A stretch of 64,000 nucleotides of DNA from Robiginitomaculum sp. (GTDB lineage Bacteria; Pseudomonadota; Alphaproteobacteria; Caulobacterales; Maricaulaceae), in assembly GCA_016765135.1 (NCBI GenBank), contig JAESQN010000033.1, forward strand, positions 59,754-123,753, written 5' to 3'. Below are positions 17,551 to 28,951 of this stretch, in pieces. The notes under the pieces were generated by a model that was not told where the DNA came from, did no database searches, and was given only the letters and a program-made list of their open reading frames with translations. Position 1 is the stretch's first letter. Each line of letters opens with the position of its first letter. Position numbers and translations under genes: made by a program.

Positions 17551-19488
17551 CTAAAGCAAAAACAACACCGCACGTTCATCAGCCCGTTGTATAAACGCGG
17601 CACCAAGGGTTTCAACCAATTCGCCTGAGAATTTTTCGGAGGCATCATTGTTCCATGCCGTGGCAACGGCTTTGATTAAATCTGCGCGCTGACGTTTGGC
17701 GGCTTTGCGCACGCGCCCGTCCGTCAACAACAAGCGCATGACGCCAGGTATATTGGCCGCACGCAACTTGCCCTCCAATGCTTTTCTGCCAAACAGGAAG
17801 CTGCCAATGCCAATAACACTGCCAACGGCAATACCGATGGGGCTGGTAAGTAGCGGGGCCAGCAAATGCGCTTCAGCCAAAAGCACACCGATTAAAACGG
17901 CGGAAATGGTTGTGCCAACAAGCGCCGTATCATTTTCCAAACTTGTCACTTTGGGCACGGCCACGCTGAGACCTTCCAAATGACGGCTAACATGGGTGCT
18001 GTCGTCCAGGGACAATACCATAGCCGGAAGGCTATGATCACGACATAGAGGATCAGTGATTTGCTCGATGCGGCGCTGCAAGCCCGCGAACCAGTCTTCG
18101 ATGGCCGGGCGCAAAGTTTTTTGGGCCGCGTCACTGGACAGCCATTCGGCTATGCGGACATTCATGGCAGCTTCCACATCATTTAAGGCTTTGATCTTGC
18201 CGCGCCGCCAGTCGCGAAACGCCGGCACCACACAAGCGTCTATCAAGGCGTCCACCAATACCGGGGCCAAAACATCTCCGAGCTGGTCACTAGCCGTGCG
18301 GGCTTTTTCAAACACTGGCCCACCTGGCGCCACCAGTTCGGCGACCGAGGTTTTAAAACTACCGTGCAAATATTCAAACCGGCCTAGCCATGACAAACCG
18401 CGTGCAATGGCAAATTCCGGCTCCGCCCCGCGCACCACACGTGCGTTCGGGAAGGCCTTCTCACATGCAGGTGCCACCAGGGGCAAGCGCGAAGCCCCGC
18501 CCGTCAGCAAGACCGTTTGCGGGTGTCGCCCGCCGAGCCGCTCTACGGCTTCCTTGACGGCATAACCGAATGTATCGGGCCATGAAAACCCGTTTAAATC
18601 TTTTATTTTGGCCTTGAGAATAGCGTCAGCGTCTTTCTTATCGACGCGGATTTCAAACAACACACCGCCGCCAATTGGCAAGCGGCGGATATTTTCCACC
18701 GCCGCGCTTTCTCTGTTGTCGCCACCCTTTTCGGCACCGTTGAAATATTGCTCTTTGGCCAGTCGGCACCAATATTCCAAAATCGGTCTGTACCAAGGGT
18801 ATTTGGCGATCAGTTTTTCGATTTTTTTGCGCTCGGGTTGCCGCGCCAAATTACGCTCCAATATCAATGTATCCAGCAAGCCCGAGCCTAAAATATTGTG
18901 CCCGACATCCTCCGCTTCCAAGTCATAGCAATAGGTAAAATCCGTAGTTGACGACCCGATATCCACAATAAGCACGCTAGACCGCGCCGCTTCCAGTGAC
19001 AAATATCCCTGTTCCAGAGCCGTCATCAAAGCCGCCCGGCTTTCGGGTACAATGCGGACGGTTTTAAGCCCGGATTTTCGCATCAAACCCGCATATGTCT
19101 CGCGGTCATCTGCCGTCCACCCGGACGGGCAACCGACAATAAAACGGCTGGTTTTCAAACTGTCTATTTTCTTGTCTGCGGCCAAATCACCAAACAAAAC
19201 CTGTGTGAACAGGCGCGTCGGCATTTCGGTTGAGGCGTCGTTTAAATCCCGGCTTTTAAACTTAACCCAAATCTCGTTCTTACCTTTTCCCAACGCCGCC
19301 AAATTCACGGCCTGCGCGCCAATGCGTACACCGGATGAATTGCGAGCAACCGCCGTGACAAAGCTACGCTCGCCGCTATGTTCAAGGATTTCCGGCTCCC
19401 GCGACGAACCACCGTAAGCCCGCGCCACCGCCGTTTCACCGTGGCCAAGATCATAGCCGATAAATTCAAGTTGCTTTTTTTTGCTCAT
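17551..19488 (-). CDS. Hsp70-like ATPase with C-terminal membrane segment
   Basis: The N-terminal 400 residues form an Hsp70/actin-fold ATPase: IGYDLGHGETAVARAYG is the phosphate-1 loop, VLIVDIGSSTTDFTY the phosphate-2 loop and VLLTGGASRLPLV the adenosine motif. There is no normal DnaK substrate domain and no C-terminal EEVD-like tail. Instead the last 240 residues are helical, with a glycine-rich hydrophobic hairpin (ALVGTTISAVLIGVLLAEAHLLAPLLTSPIGIAVGSVIGIGSFLFG) that probably inserts into membrane. I chose ATG 19488, two nt after the upstream stop; a TTG at 19503 is possible. The 645-residue protein is unlike DnaK, HscA or YegD. Confidence 0.85.
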   Translation of the reverse strand: MSKKKQLEFIGYDLGHGETAVARAYGGSSREPEILEHSGERSFVTAVARNSSGVRIGAQAVNLAALGKGKNEIWVKFKSRDLNDASTEMPTRLFTQVLFGDLAADKKIDSLKTSRFIVGCPSGWTADDRETYAGLMRKSGLKTVRIVPESRAALMTALEQGYLSLEAARSSVLIVDIGSSTTDFTYCYDLEAEDVGHNILGSGLLDTLILERNLARQPERKKIEKLIAKYPWYRPILEYWCRLAKEQYFNGAEKGGDNRESAAVENIRRLPIGGGVLFEIRVDKKDADAILKAKIKDLNGFSWPDTFGYAVKEAVERLGGRHPQTVLLTGGASRLPLVAPACEKAFPNARVVRGAEPEFAIARGLSWLGRFEYLHGSFKTSVAELVAPGGPVFEKARTASDQLGDVLAPVLVDALIDACVVPAFRDWRRGKIKALNDVEAAMNVRIAEWLSSDAAQKTLRPAIEDWFAGLQRRIEQITDPLCRDHSLPAMVLSLDDSTHVSRHLEGLSVAVPKVTSLENDTALVGTTISAVLIGVLLAEAHLLAPLLTSPIGIAVGSVIGIGSFLFGRKALEGKLRAANIPGVMRLLLTDGRVRKAAKRQRADLIKAVATAWNNDASEKFSGELVETLGAAFIQRADERAVLFLL

Positions 19489-19490
19489 GC

Positions 19491-20405
19491 TCAAGATTTC
19501 CAAACCGTACCGCGCCGCAGCACTTTATCGCCAATCATAAGCGCCGGAGCCGCCTGTTTCGTCTTGCCGTCTTCCAAATCAAGCGCAGGCAATATGTCGA
19601 ACAATTTGGCCGTCCTGCGCGTGTAATTGACGATCTCGATACCGTCCGCGTTTAAGATAGTCGTCAACTCGCCGTCTATCAATTTCATGGCAAATTCCTG
19701 GTCGCCCGCCGCTTGCGCCTCCAGCAAGCTTTGCATTAAAGACGTCAAACGCCCATCGTCCGTCCATTTGTTCTCAAGCACAGGTTCTGCCAACCGCATC
19801 AACACATGATCGGCAGTGCGCAAGGCTTCGGCCAAGGCGTCCACATAGCCCGCCGCTTCGACCGAAACATGGGCATCGGCCATAAATCTATTTCCGTCCG
19901 GGGCTTCCAGCAATTTTTGCTTGCGCCTGCTGAACAAGGCGATTTTCTTGGCGATAAAATCTTTCCAGTCTTTGGGGTCAAAAAACCTAAGCGCCGCCAA
20001 TACGGCCCCGGCCAACATGGTCAATGTCGAGCCTTGCACCAGCCCGGCAACAAAGAACAACAAAGCGGCCCCGTAAAACAATGTGCTACCAGCAATCACC
20101 CGCGCCGATGTGCGCGGCACCTCGCGCCAGACAATGTCGGCCTTGGCACCCCTATCCAGCACCCCTGCCCCGGACTTGACCATCTCCAACAACCACAATC
20201 CGGCCTTTTGTATCTGCATATCGTCCGTGGAAGCCGCAAAAGCATCACCAGTACGGTCAAGGGCACGCCGTGCTTCGGACACCGCCCGCGCCGACGATAA
20301 ATCCTCGCTTGTAATCAACGCCCGCAAATCCTCACGCTCATTTTCAAACACCCGCGCCAAAGACGGAATGGTGGACGGGATAGTGGCTGGGAGGTTATTG
20401 GTCAT
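19491..20405 (-). CDS. Membrane protein with GrpE-like C-terminus, Hsp70 partner
   Basis: The 304-residue protein has a helical N-terminus, two adjacent transmembrane helices (about residues 103-142, SARVIAGSTLFYGAALLFFVAGLVQG and so on), a helical middle and a short C-terminal beta region. The last 50 residues, from GIEIVNYTRRTAKLFDILPALDLEDG to GDKVLRRGTVWKS, resemble the beta head of the nucleotide exchange factor GrpE, which ends with a DRVLRPAxV pattern. It lies 2 nt before the Hsp70-like gene. I infer a membrane-held exchange factor for that ATPase. This rests on pattern only. It has an excellent ribosome site (AAGGAGATATT). Confidence 0.65.
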   Translation of the reverse strand: MTNNLPATIPSTIPSLARVFENEREDLRALITSEDLSSARAVSEARRALDRTGDAFAASTDDMQIQKAGLWLLEMVKSGAGVLDRGAKADIVWREVPRTSARVIAGSTLFYGAALLFFVAGLVQGSTLTMLAGAVLAALRFFDPKDWKDFIAKKIALFSRRKQKLLEAPDGNRFMADAHVSVEAAGYVDALAEALRTADHVLMRLAEPVLENKWTDDGRLTSLMQSLLEAQAAGDQEFAMKLIDGELTTILNADGIEIVNYTRRTAKLFDILPALDLEDGKTKQAAPALMIGDKVLRRGTVWKS

Positions 20406-20668
20406 AATATCTCCTTCCCCTGTTTTTCACGGGGGAAGTGCCGGAGCTCTTGCGCAGGCGATGGGGGGCGCACCTCTTGTGCGCTACAGACTCTCGGCAA
20501 AGTCCTAAGCATCGCACCGCCGCAAGAGCGGCGGCCCCCATCCCCCCTTTGGGGTCCCATTCGCGTCACGGGGCATTTGCTCCGCTTTGGCTCAAACCCC
20601 ATGAAAAACGGGGGAAGGAAAGAACGGGAAATTTTTCCCACCTTACTATATCCTTGGCTACTCCCCAT
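20402..20668 (-). CDS. Linker ORF between ispG and the Hsp70 module
   Basis: An 88-codon open frame starts at an ATG inside the end of ispG (11-nt overlap) and runs across repeat A copy 2. It stops at 20402-20404, overlapping the next gene start as ATGA. The peptide has no recognisable domain ([17 protein letters not shown] and so on). It matches the pattern of the linkers in the nuo and ilv-leu runs and suggests that the Hsp70 module is in the same operon as ispG. Confidence 0.45.
   Translation of the reverse strand: MGSSQGYSKVGKISRSFLPPFFMGFEPKRSKCPVTRMGPQRGDGGRRSCGGAMLRTLPRVCSAQEVRPPSPAQELRHFPREKQGKEIL
20411..20621. repeat. Dispersed inverted repeat, family A (copy 2)
   Basis: The left end, CCTGTTTTTCACGGGGGAAGT followed by GCCGGAGCTCTTGCGCAGG and CGATGGGG, closely matches the inverted right half of copy 1 at 411-590. 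The right end, AAAAACGGGGGAAGG, is the inverted mate. The central part differs and includes CGCCGCAAGAGCGGCGG and GGGGGATGGGGGCC, which pair with each other's copies. Confidence 0.75.
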
Positions 20669-21785
20669 CATCACGCTCAGTTTGCAACAGCGTGGCCCGT
20701 GCTTCGACCTGCGAGACAATATCGTCTATCATATCATCATTGCTGGTCTTCCCGGTGCGCGCCCCTGCGGCGTACATCATACCGTATCCGGCGGAACCAC
20801 CAGTAAACCCAATGTCCGTATAAGCCGCTTCGCCGGGCCCGTTAACGACACAGCCAATAATGGAGAGCGTAATCGGCTCGGTGATGTGGGCTAGTCTTTG
20901 CTCCAAAGCTTCCACAGTTTTGATCACATCAAAACCCTGTCTGGCGCAACTGGGGCAGGAAATAATATTGATACCGCGTGTGCGCAGGTTCAGGGATTTG
21001 AGAATGTCATAACCGGTTTTTATCTCCTCCACAGGGTCGGCGGACAAGGACACGCGGATGGTATCCCCGATTCCGGCCCACAGCAGATTACCCATGCCGA
21101 TAGCGGATTTGATCCCGCCCATGCGCAAACCGCCCGCCTCGGTCACCCCCAAATGCAAGGGGCAGTCGATAGCCTCGGCCAAGCTTTGATAGGCGGCTAC
21201 GGTCAGAAACACATCCGAAGCTTTCACCGAGATTTTAAATTCGTGAAAGTCTTCGTCCTGCAACATGCGGGCGTGCATGAGCGCACTTTCCACCATGGCT
21301 TCAGGGCAAGGTTCACGGTATTTTTCCAACAGCTCTTTTTCCAGCGAGCCAGCGTTCACGCCAATACGAATAGAACAACCATGATCCCGCGCCGCTTTGA
21401 CCACTTCGCGCACCCGGTCTTTGCCGCCAATATTACCCGGATTTATCCGCAAGCAAGCCGCGCCATTCTCTGCCGCTTCAATGGCGCGTTTATAATGAAA
21501 ATGAATGTCAGCAACAATTGGCACATCCACTGCCTTGGTGATCCTGGCCAAGGCCAATGAGCTTTCCGGGTCAGGGCAAGACACCCGGACAATATCCGCG
21601 CCCGCCTCCTCCAGAGCTTTAATCTGGACGATGGTCGCGGCCACATCACTGGTCAAAGTATTGGTCATGGACTGCACACTAATGGGCGCATCACCGCCGA
21701 CCGGCACATTACCCACCATGATTTGCCGTGACTTGCGGCGTACGATTTGCCGCCAAGGTCTTATGTGATCATAGGATGTGCTCAT
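20658..21785 (-). CDS. ispG: 4-hydroxy-3-methylbut-2-enyl diphosphate synthase
   Basis: IspG makes HMBPP in the MEP isoprenoid pathway and uses a [4Fe-4S] cluster. The 375-residue protein opens with [22 protein letters not shown], carries the barrel motifs [19 protein letters not shown] and VTEAGG, and ends with the cluster ligands in [12 protein letters not shown] and [13 protein letters not shown] typical adjacent rodZ-like gene lies 38 nt upstream. The stop overlaps a linker frame leading to the Hsp70 module. Confidence 0.97.
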   Translation of the reverse strand: MSTSYDHIRPWRQIVRRKSRQIMVGNVPVGGDAPISVQSMTNTLTSDVAATIVQIKALEEAGADIVRVSCPDPESSLALARITKAVDVPIVADIHFHYKRAIEAAENGAACLRINPGNIGGKDRVREVVKAARDHGCSIRIGVNAGSLEKELLEKYREPCPEAMVESALMHARMLQDEDFHEFKISVKASDVFLTVAAYQSLAEAIDCPLHLGVTEAGGLRMGGIKSAIGMGNLLWAGIGDTIRVSLSADPVEEIKTGYDILKSLNLRTRGINIISCPSCARQGFDVIKTVEALEQRLAHITEPITLSIIGCVVNGPGEAAYTDIGFTGGSAGYGMMYAAGARTGKTSNDDMIDDIVSQVEARATLLQTERDDGE

Positions 21786-21823
21786 CCGTACAGTTTAAGG
21801 GAGTAGGGAAAGCTTTGAAAGCT

Positions 21824-22600
21824 TTATTGTTGGGCAACTTCAGCTAAGGGGATATTTTTGGCTGGCTGCCCGCGTTGCCCAATCGTTCCAATGCGCTCCC
21901 CACCAAGATATAATTCTATGGCGCCAGCATCACGCAGAGACAATATGGGCAGGTTTTTGCGACTGGTTTCAAATATTTCGCCCGGCACCATAATGCGCGA
22001 AATTAGCACCAGGCCGTCCGCGTCAGTCACCTGTACCCAGCTTGGGCCGACGGCTTTCAAGGCAATCATATCTGCATCAATTTTGCTTGGCTGGACGGGT
22101 TCAAATCCCCAGTTTTTGGTTTGTCCATTTTTGGTTTGCCCGTTTTCGACTAGTATGACCGGAGCAACAACCGGGGCAGCGGACTGCGCATCCGATTTCA
22201 TGCCGTACCAAGTCACAACAACCAATGCACAACTCAGCACGGCACCGATTGCCATGCTTCCGCGAGGCAGACGTATGCTACGTTTGGGAACAAAATGCGG
22301 CCCCCCGGCAATCCCCATATTCTGGGGCGCTTCAATATCGGTTTTAAACCGGGCAATCGCTTCTTGCTCATTCAACCCCAAAAACCGGGCATAGGTCCGA
22401 ACATAACCCAGCGCATAACCAAGGCTGGGCAAAGCTTCTTTGTCCAAGCGTTCAATGGCATCAAGATATCTGGATTGAATATGTAATTCTTCACCGACGT
22501 CTTTCAATGACAAACCTGCCGTAGTCCGCGCAGCACCTAGCTCGGCACCAATATGCATTTCTTCAAAATCAACATTGCTGGTTATAACGTTTACAGACAC
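21824..22600 (-). CDS. RodZ-like helix-turn-helix membrane protein
   Basis: The 258-residue protein has an N-terminal Xre-type HTH (IGAELGAARTTAGLSLKDVGEELHIQSRYLDAIE), the ALGYVRTYARFLGL helix, one transmembrane segment (MAIGAVLSCALVVVTWYGM) and a C-terminal periplasmic beta domain of the DUF4115 type (SWVQVTDADGLVLISRIMVPGEIF). This is the RodZ arrangement, linked to cell shape via MreB. The start is uncertain: I favour GTG 22600 with GGGAA upstream; TTG 22645 or ATG 22558 are alternatives. It precedes ispG, as in many alphaproteobacteria. Confidence 0.85.
   Translation of the reverse strand: MSVNVITSNVDFEEMHIGAELGAARTTAGLSLKDVGEELHIQSRYLDAIERLDKEALPSLGYALGYVRTYARFLGLNEQEAIARFKTDIEAPQNMGIAGGPHFVPKRSIRLPRGSMAIGAVLSCALVVVTWYGMKSDAQSAAPVVAPVILVENGQTKNGQTKNWGFEPVQPSKIDADMIALKAVGPSWVQVTDADGLVLISRIMVPGEIFETSRKNLPILSLRDAGAIELYLGGERIGTIGQRGQPAKNIPLAEVAQQ
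22113..22142. repeat. 15-bp tandem repeat in rodZ-like gene
   Basis: Two copies of a 15-mer of the form TTTTTGGTTTGYCCR lie in frame and encode the repeated residues NGQTKNGQTKN in the linker just after the membrane helix. The copies differ at only two positions, which points to a recent slippage event. Confidence 0.75.
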
Positions 22601-22772
22601 AAAAAATTCCCGTTTCGTCTTCCGGTTTGCTGAATGGAAAGACAAAGACGCGACCGCTTAACACGGCTAATTAACTTTTCCAAGAGAACAACTCACTTAA
22701 TTTTTAATTTTACCATACCCAATATTCAGGTTAGACACCAATTTAACCGCAGACGCCAAATAAAGAGTTAAT

Positions 22773-23282
22773 ATGCTTTCACAATATTTCACGGCACGTA
22801 ACTGGCCAATTTTTGCTTTATTGCTCTCCTTATCACTCTGGCTCGGCGCACTGGCATTTGAACATATTGGCGGCCTGGCGCCTTGCCAGATGTGCTATTG
22901 GCAACGCCATGCCCATAAAGCCGTTATCGTCATTACTGTCATTGCTTTGCTTATGCGTAAATTTAACAAGGATGCAAAATGGGAACGCCTATTCCTCTGC
23001 CTGATTGGTGCAGCGTTTCTGGTCAGCTTTGGCTTGGCGTTTTGGCATGTTGGTGTCGAATTTAAATGGTGGGAAGGCCCCAAAACCTGTATGGTTGGCG
23101 CGGGCGCAAGTACCATCAATGCGGCCGATATATTAAATGCGCTCAACAACCCTGTGACAATGCCCGCATGTTCCGAAGCTCCGTGGCATTTATTTAAAAT
23201 ATCAATGGCCGGATACAATGCGGCATTTTCAGGCATTGCCGCGTTGGTCAGTTTCGGTTTTGCCTTTAAAAGAAAAACATGA
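22773..23282 (+). CDS. dsbB: Disulfide bond formation protein B
   Basis: DsbB re-oxidises DsbA with ubiquinone. The 169-residue inner-membrane protein has four transmembrane helices, the first redox pair as CQMC (Cys38, Cys41) and the second pair as Cys106 and Cys133 in the second periplasmic loop. The WQRHAHK sequence after CQMC is close to the quinone-interacting region. It overlaps coq7 by 4 nt (ATGA), which links disulfide formation to ubiquinone supply. Confidence 0.94.
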   Translation: MLSQYFTARNWPIFALLLSLSLWLGALAFEHIGGLAPCQMCYWQRHAHKAVIVITVIALLMRKFNKDAKWERLFLCLIGAAFLVSFGLAFWHVGVEFKWWEGPKTCMVGAGASTINAADILNALNNPVTMPACSEAPWHLFKISMAGYNAAFSGIAALVSFGFAFKRKT

Positions 23283-23872
23283 CCAATTTTGTCAAAAGAC
23301 CCACAAGACCCGGCGGCAGATCAACTAGCTCCGGCGGCTGGCCAAAGGCCACCGCCCCGCGCATCAAAGAAATGTTGCGGGTTGACCATGCGGGAGAATA
23401 TGCGGCCGTGGCCATTTATGATGCTCAAGCCAAGGTCTTTGGCCGCTCCCCAAAGACGCGCCAAATCGCCAAACAATTGGCCCATATGCGCGACGAAGAA
23501 CAAGAGCATCTGGACGCGTTTGATGATCTCCTGAGGGCCAATAATACGCGGCCAACTGCGCTTATCGGCCTGTGGAAATTTGCCAGTACCGGGCTTGGAA
23601 CCATCACCGCCCTGATGGGCGAAAAAGCGGCCCACGCTTGCACCGAAGCGGTAGAAAATGTCATCGAACAGCATTATGCCAGTCAAATCGAAGAGACCAA
23701 AGACAGCCATCCTGAGCTGTGCGCCACATTTACGAAATTTCGCGAGGACGAACTGCGTCACCGCGACACGGCGATTGCCCACGGCGCCAAACAAGCCCCA
23801 GCTTATCCGCTACTGACAAAAGTGATCACGGCTGGATGCAAAACAGCTATTAAATTGAGCGAGAAGATTTAG
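23279..23872 (+). CDS. coq7: Demethoxyubiquinone hydroxylase (Coq7)
   Basis: This di-iron enzyme hydroxylates demethoxyubiquinone in the last steps of aerobic ubiquinone synthesis. The 197-residue protein shows the iron-binding pattern LRVDHAGEYAAVAIYDAQ, MRDEEQEHLDAF, a middle ENVIEQHYASQIEE helix and FREDELRHRDTAI. All ligand positions are present. The N-terminus has an extra basic, proline-rich stretch of about 25 residues. coq9, which helps Coq7, lies at 62944-63615. Confidence 0.95.
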   Translation: MTNFVKRPTRPGGRSTSSGGWPKATAPRIKEMLRVDHAGEYAAVAIYDAQAKVFGRSPKTRQIAKQLAHMRDEEQEHLDAFDDLLRANNTRPTALIGLWKFASTGLGTITALMGEKAAHACTEAVENVIEQHYASQIEETKDSHPELCATFTKFREDELRHRDTAIAHGAKQAPAYPLLTKVITAGCKTAIKLSEKI

Positions 23873-24172
23873 GCGGTATGCTTTTCTTTTGGTTACATGG
23901 TTACATGGCGGGTACGCGAAGTTTTATGTATTTCCCTCTACCCGCTTTACCCTTCAGGGCCTAGTTTTTTCAACAAAGGCATAACACTCTTTGTTTCACT
24001 TTGATTTGATGTTTTTCATCTATGTGGCCACCTTTTGTGAAAAATATTGCCTTATTTTTTCTTGAATTAGGATATTTTTGCTTTAATTGGCCATATACAC
24101 CACTTTACGCAAATTTTTACTTGTTTTATTACCTCCCCTTGCGTAGAAGCTTTTTGGAATTTAAACAAAGTT
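23873..24172. other. Promoter region of the ilv-leu-glt run
   Basis: I see no gene here. A stem of GCGGGTA (23908) and TACCCGC (23939) may help end dsbB-coq7 transcription, and the sequence after it is T-rich. The second half is strongly A+T-rich and must hold the promoter for the leader peptide and ilvD. TTGAAT at 24062 is a possible -35, but no well-spaced -10 is obvious. Confidence 0.45.
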
Positions 24173-24322
24173 ATGACTATGGGCCGTAAATTACAAACCA
24201 AGACTAGCAAAGTGGCCGTTATACCAACCGCGACAAACAAACTGGCTGTGCATAAAACACTCGTCCTTCTAGTGGGTCTTTTGGTGCTTATTATTAGCAT
24301 TCGAGGCATGAGCGGGTTGTAA
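24173..24322 (+). CDS. Branched-chain amino acid leader peptide
   Basis: A 49-residue frame begins MTMGRKLQTK and has, from residue 30 to 43, the series LVLLVGLLVLIISI: 12 of 14 codons are Leu, Val or Ile. It stops at 24320-24322, 19 nt before a strong terminator, and the first real gene is ilvD. This is the layout of an attenuation leader peptide. The last three sense codons (AGC GGG TTG) form one arm of the antiterminator. A second ATG lies at 24179. Confidence 0.88.
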   Translation: MTMGRKLQTKTSKVAVIPTATNKLAVHKTLVLLVGLLVLIISIRGMSGL

Positions 24323-24341
24323 TTTGTAAACACAGATTTAT

Positions 24342-24377
24342 AAAAAAACCCGCTCCCTCCCGGAAGCGGGTTTTTTT
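24342..24377 (+). terminator. Attenuator terminator upstream of ilvD
   Basis: A 13-bp perfect stem, seven A then CCCGCT (24342-24354) with AGCGGGT and further T (24365-24377), closes a 10-nt loop and ends in a T run 23 nt before the ilvD start. The left arm AACCCGCT (24347-24354) can pair instead with AGCGGGTT at 24311-24318, inside the end of the leader peptide. Ribosome stalling on Leu/Val/Ile codons would favour that pairing and read-through; normal translation to the stop covers it and favours termination. Confidence 0.9.
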
Positions 24378-24400
24378 ATATGTAGAGGAAAGATAAAGGC

Positions 24401-27099
<2,699 letters not shown>

Positions 27100-27100
27100 G

Positions 27101-27289
27101 ATGAGGTTTTCAATGATAACCCTTTACCCCTCACCTTGTTCCTCTCCCAAAAGGAGAGGAGGCGTTGGCGTGACTGCTATAATATTTTTAAATATACGGC
27201 ATAGGTGCGCCAACCTTAGCCTCTCCTTTTGGGAGAGGCGCGCGACAGCGGGTGAGGGGTTACGCCCCCAGCGGGAAAGCACGACATGA
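27101..27289 (+). CDS. Linker ORF between ilvC and ilvB (repeat-derived)
   Basis: A 62-codon open frame begins one base after the ilvC stop (TGA-G-ATG) and crosses inverted repeat B copy 1. It ends on a TGA that overlaps the ilvB start by 4 nt (ATGA at 27286-27289). The peptide (MRFSMITLYPSPCSSPKRRGG and so on) is translated repeat. The start lacks a ribosome site, so it would depend on reinitiation. Confidence 0.5.
   Translation: MRFSMITLYPSPCSSPKRRGGVGVTAIIFLNIRHRCANLSLSFWERRATAGEGLRPQRESTT
27123..27262. repeat. Inverted repeat, family B (copy 1)
   Basis: The left end, TTTACCCCTCACCTTGTTCC, continues into CTCTCCCAAAAGGAGAGG. The right end has CCTCTCCTTTTGGGAGAGG and GGGTGAGGGGTTA. The ends match copies at 36213-36416 and 63749-63817. 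The middle is unique and A+T-rich. Confidence 0.8.
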
Positions 27290-28950
27290 CCCACCCCGCA
27301 AAATCCGGCGCGCAACTCCTCCTTGATGCGCTCAAAGAACAAGGCGTTGACACCATCTTTGGGTATCCCGGCGGGGCGATTATGCCCGTCTATGATGTAT
27401 TGCCTAGCTCGGGCCTCAAACACATTCTTGGCCGCCACGAACAAGGATGCGCCATGGCCGCTATTGGATATGCGCGGGCTACGGGCAAGACGGGTACATG
27501 TCTGGCCACCTCCGGCCCCGGCGCGACCAATCTTGTCACCGGGATTGCCGATGCGTATCTGGACAGTGTTCCGGTGGTGTTTATCACCGGGCAAGTTCCG
27601 TCTGATCTCATGGGTACGGACGCGTTCCAAGAGGTCGATATTTTCGGCATCACCCTGCCCATCGTCAAGCACTCCTATATCGCCCGCGACCCAGCCGATA
27701 TCCCCGGCATGGTCGAGGAAGCTTATTATATCGCAAGTGAAGGTCGGCCTGGCCCTGTGTTAATAGACCTGCCCAAAGACGTGGCGAATGCCACCACCAC
27801 CGAGCGTCACCGCTGGCGGCCTTACCCCAAGGTCAAGCCGGAAATGGGTAGCTCCGAACATATAAAAACCTGCGAAAACATGATCCGCGCCGCCGAGAAA
27901 CCGCTGTTTTATATTGGCGGCGGAATTGCCCAAGGCGACGGGGTGGCCGAATTACGGGCATTAGTCGAGCGCACAGAAATCCCGGTAGTCTCGACCTTGA
28001 AAGGCCTCGGGGCCATGCCGTCCGATCATCCGCATTTCCTCGGCATGCTAGGCATGCACGGACTTAAAGCCGCCAATTTTGCCGTACAGGAAGCGGACTT
28101 GCTCATCGTTGCAGGTGCCCGTTTCGATGACCGGGCCACAGGCAAGCTCGACACCTTCGCGCCCCACGCCAAAATCATCCATATGGATATTGATATTGCC
28201 GAAATAAACAAGCTGCGCAAAGTTGATATTTGGCTTGAAGGCAGCCTCAAGAAAAACCTCGCCGCGCTTAATCCGGGTAAATCGAGCGCGCAAGATTGGC
28301 GCGAGCTTTGCTATGGTCGCCGCGAAAAATTTGCTGTTGATTATGACGCCCCCGGCGATAATGTTTACGCGCCAAAACTCCTGCACGACCTGACCCGCCG
28401 CGCACCGGAAAACGCCATCATCACCTGCGATGTCGGTCAACACCAAATGTGGGTAGCCCAGCATTGCTATTTCGACGACCCGAAAGACCACATAACATCC
28501 GGCGGTCTAGGCACCATGGGTTTCGGTGTGCCCGCAGGTCTGGGCGCACAGCTGGGCTGCCCAGAACGCACCGTAATTACCGTATCAGGCGACGGTTCCA
28601 TCATGATGAACATCCAGGAATTGGCGACCCTGAACCGCTACCAAATCCCCCTAAAAATCGTCCTGCTGGATAACGGTGTGCTGGGCATGGTGCGCCAATG
28701 GCAAGAAGTGTTCTTCAATGAAAACTATTCCGAGGTCGATCTCTACGACAACCCGGATTTTGCCGAAGTCGCGAGAGCGTTTCAGATAGACGCATTCACG
28801 GTCACAAAAAGGGCAGAGGTAGACGCAGGCATAGACAAGCTATTAGCCGCCAAAGGCCCAATCCTGATGCATGTAAAAATCAGCCCAAAAGAAAACGTCT
28901 GGCCACTAGTACCGCCGGGTCGGTCTAACGCAGATATGATGGAGAGATGA
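27286..28950 (+). CDS. ilvB: Acetolactate synthase large subunit
   Basis: This is the TPP-dependent enzyme for the first common step of branched-chain amino acid synthesis. The 554-residue protein shows GVDTIFGYPGGAIMPVYDVL, catalytic Glu in GRHEQGCAMAAIGYARATGK, the FAD region, and the TPP motif GDGSIMMNIQELATLNRYQIPLKIVLLDNGVLGMVRQWQEVFF. It is slightly shorter than many homologues, mainly at the N-terminus. The regulatory subunit follows after an extra small membrane protein gene. Confidence 0.96.
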   Translation: MTHPAKSGAQLLLDALKEQGVDTIFGYPGGAIMPVYDVLPSSGLKHILGRHEQGCAMAAIGYARATGKTGTCLATSGPGATNLVTGIADAYLDSVPVVFITGQVPSDLMGTDAFQEVDIFGITLPIVKHSYIARDPADIPGMVEEAYYIASEGRPGPVLIDLPKDVANATTTERHRWRPYPKVKPEMGSSEHIKTCENMIRAAEKPLFYIGGGIAQGDGVAELRALVERTEIPVVSTLKGLGAMPSDHPHFLGMLGMHGLKAANFAVQEADLLIVAGARFDDRATGKLDTFAPHAKIIHMDIDIAEINKLRKVDIWLEGSLKKNLAALNPGKSSAQDWRELCYGRREKFAVDYDAPGDNVYAPKLLHDLTRRAPENAIITCDVGQHQMWVAQHCYFDDPKDHITSGGLGTMGFGVPAGLGAQLGCPERTVITVSGDGSIMMNIQELATLNRYQIPLKIVLLDNGVLGMVRQWQEVFFNENYSEVDLYDNPDFAEVARAFQIDAFTVTKRAEVDAGIDKLLAAKGPILMHVKISPKENVWPLVPPGRSNADMMER

Positions 28951-28951
28951 G

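Noticed and set aside
24067..24333. 88-codon minus frame opposite the leader region
   Set aside because: It is antisense to the ilv leader peptide, has no ribosome site, and its content mirrors the leader codons.
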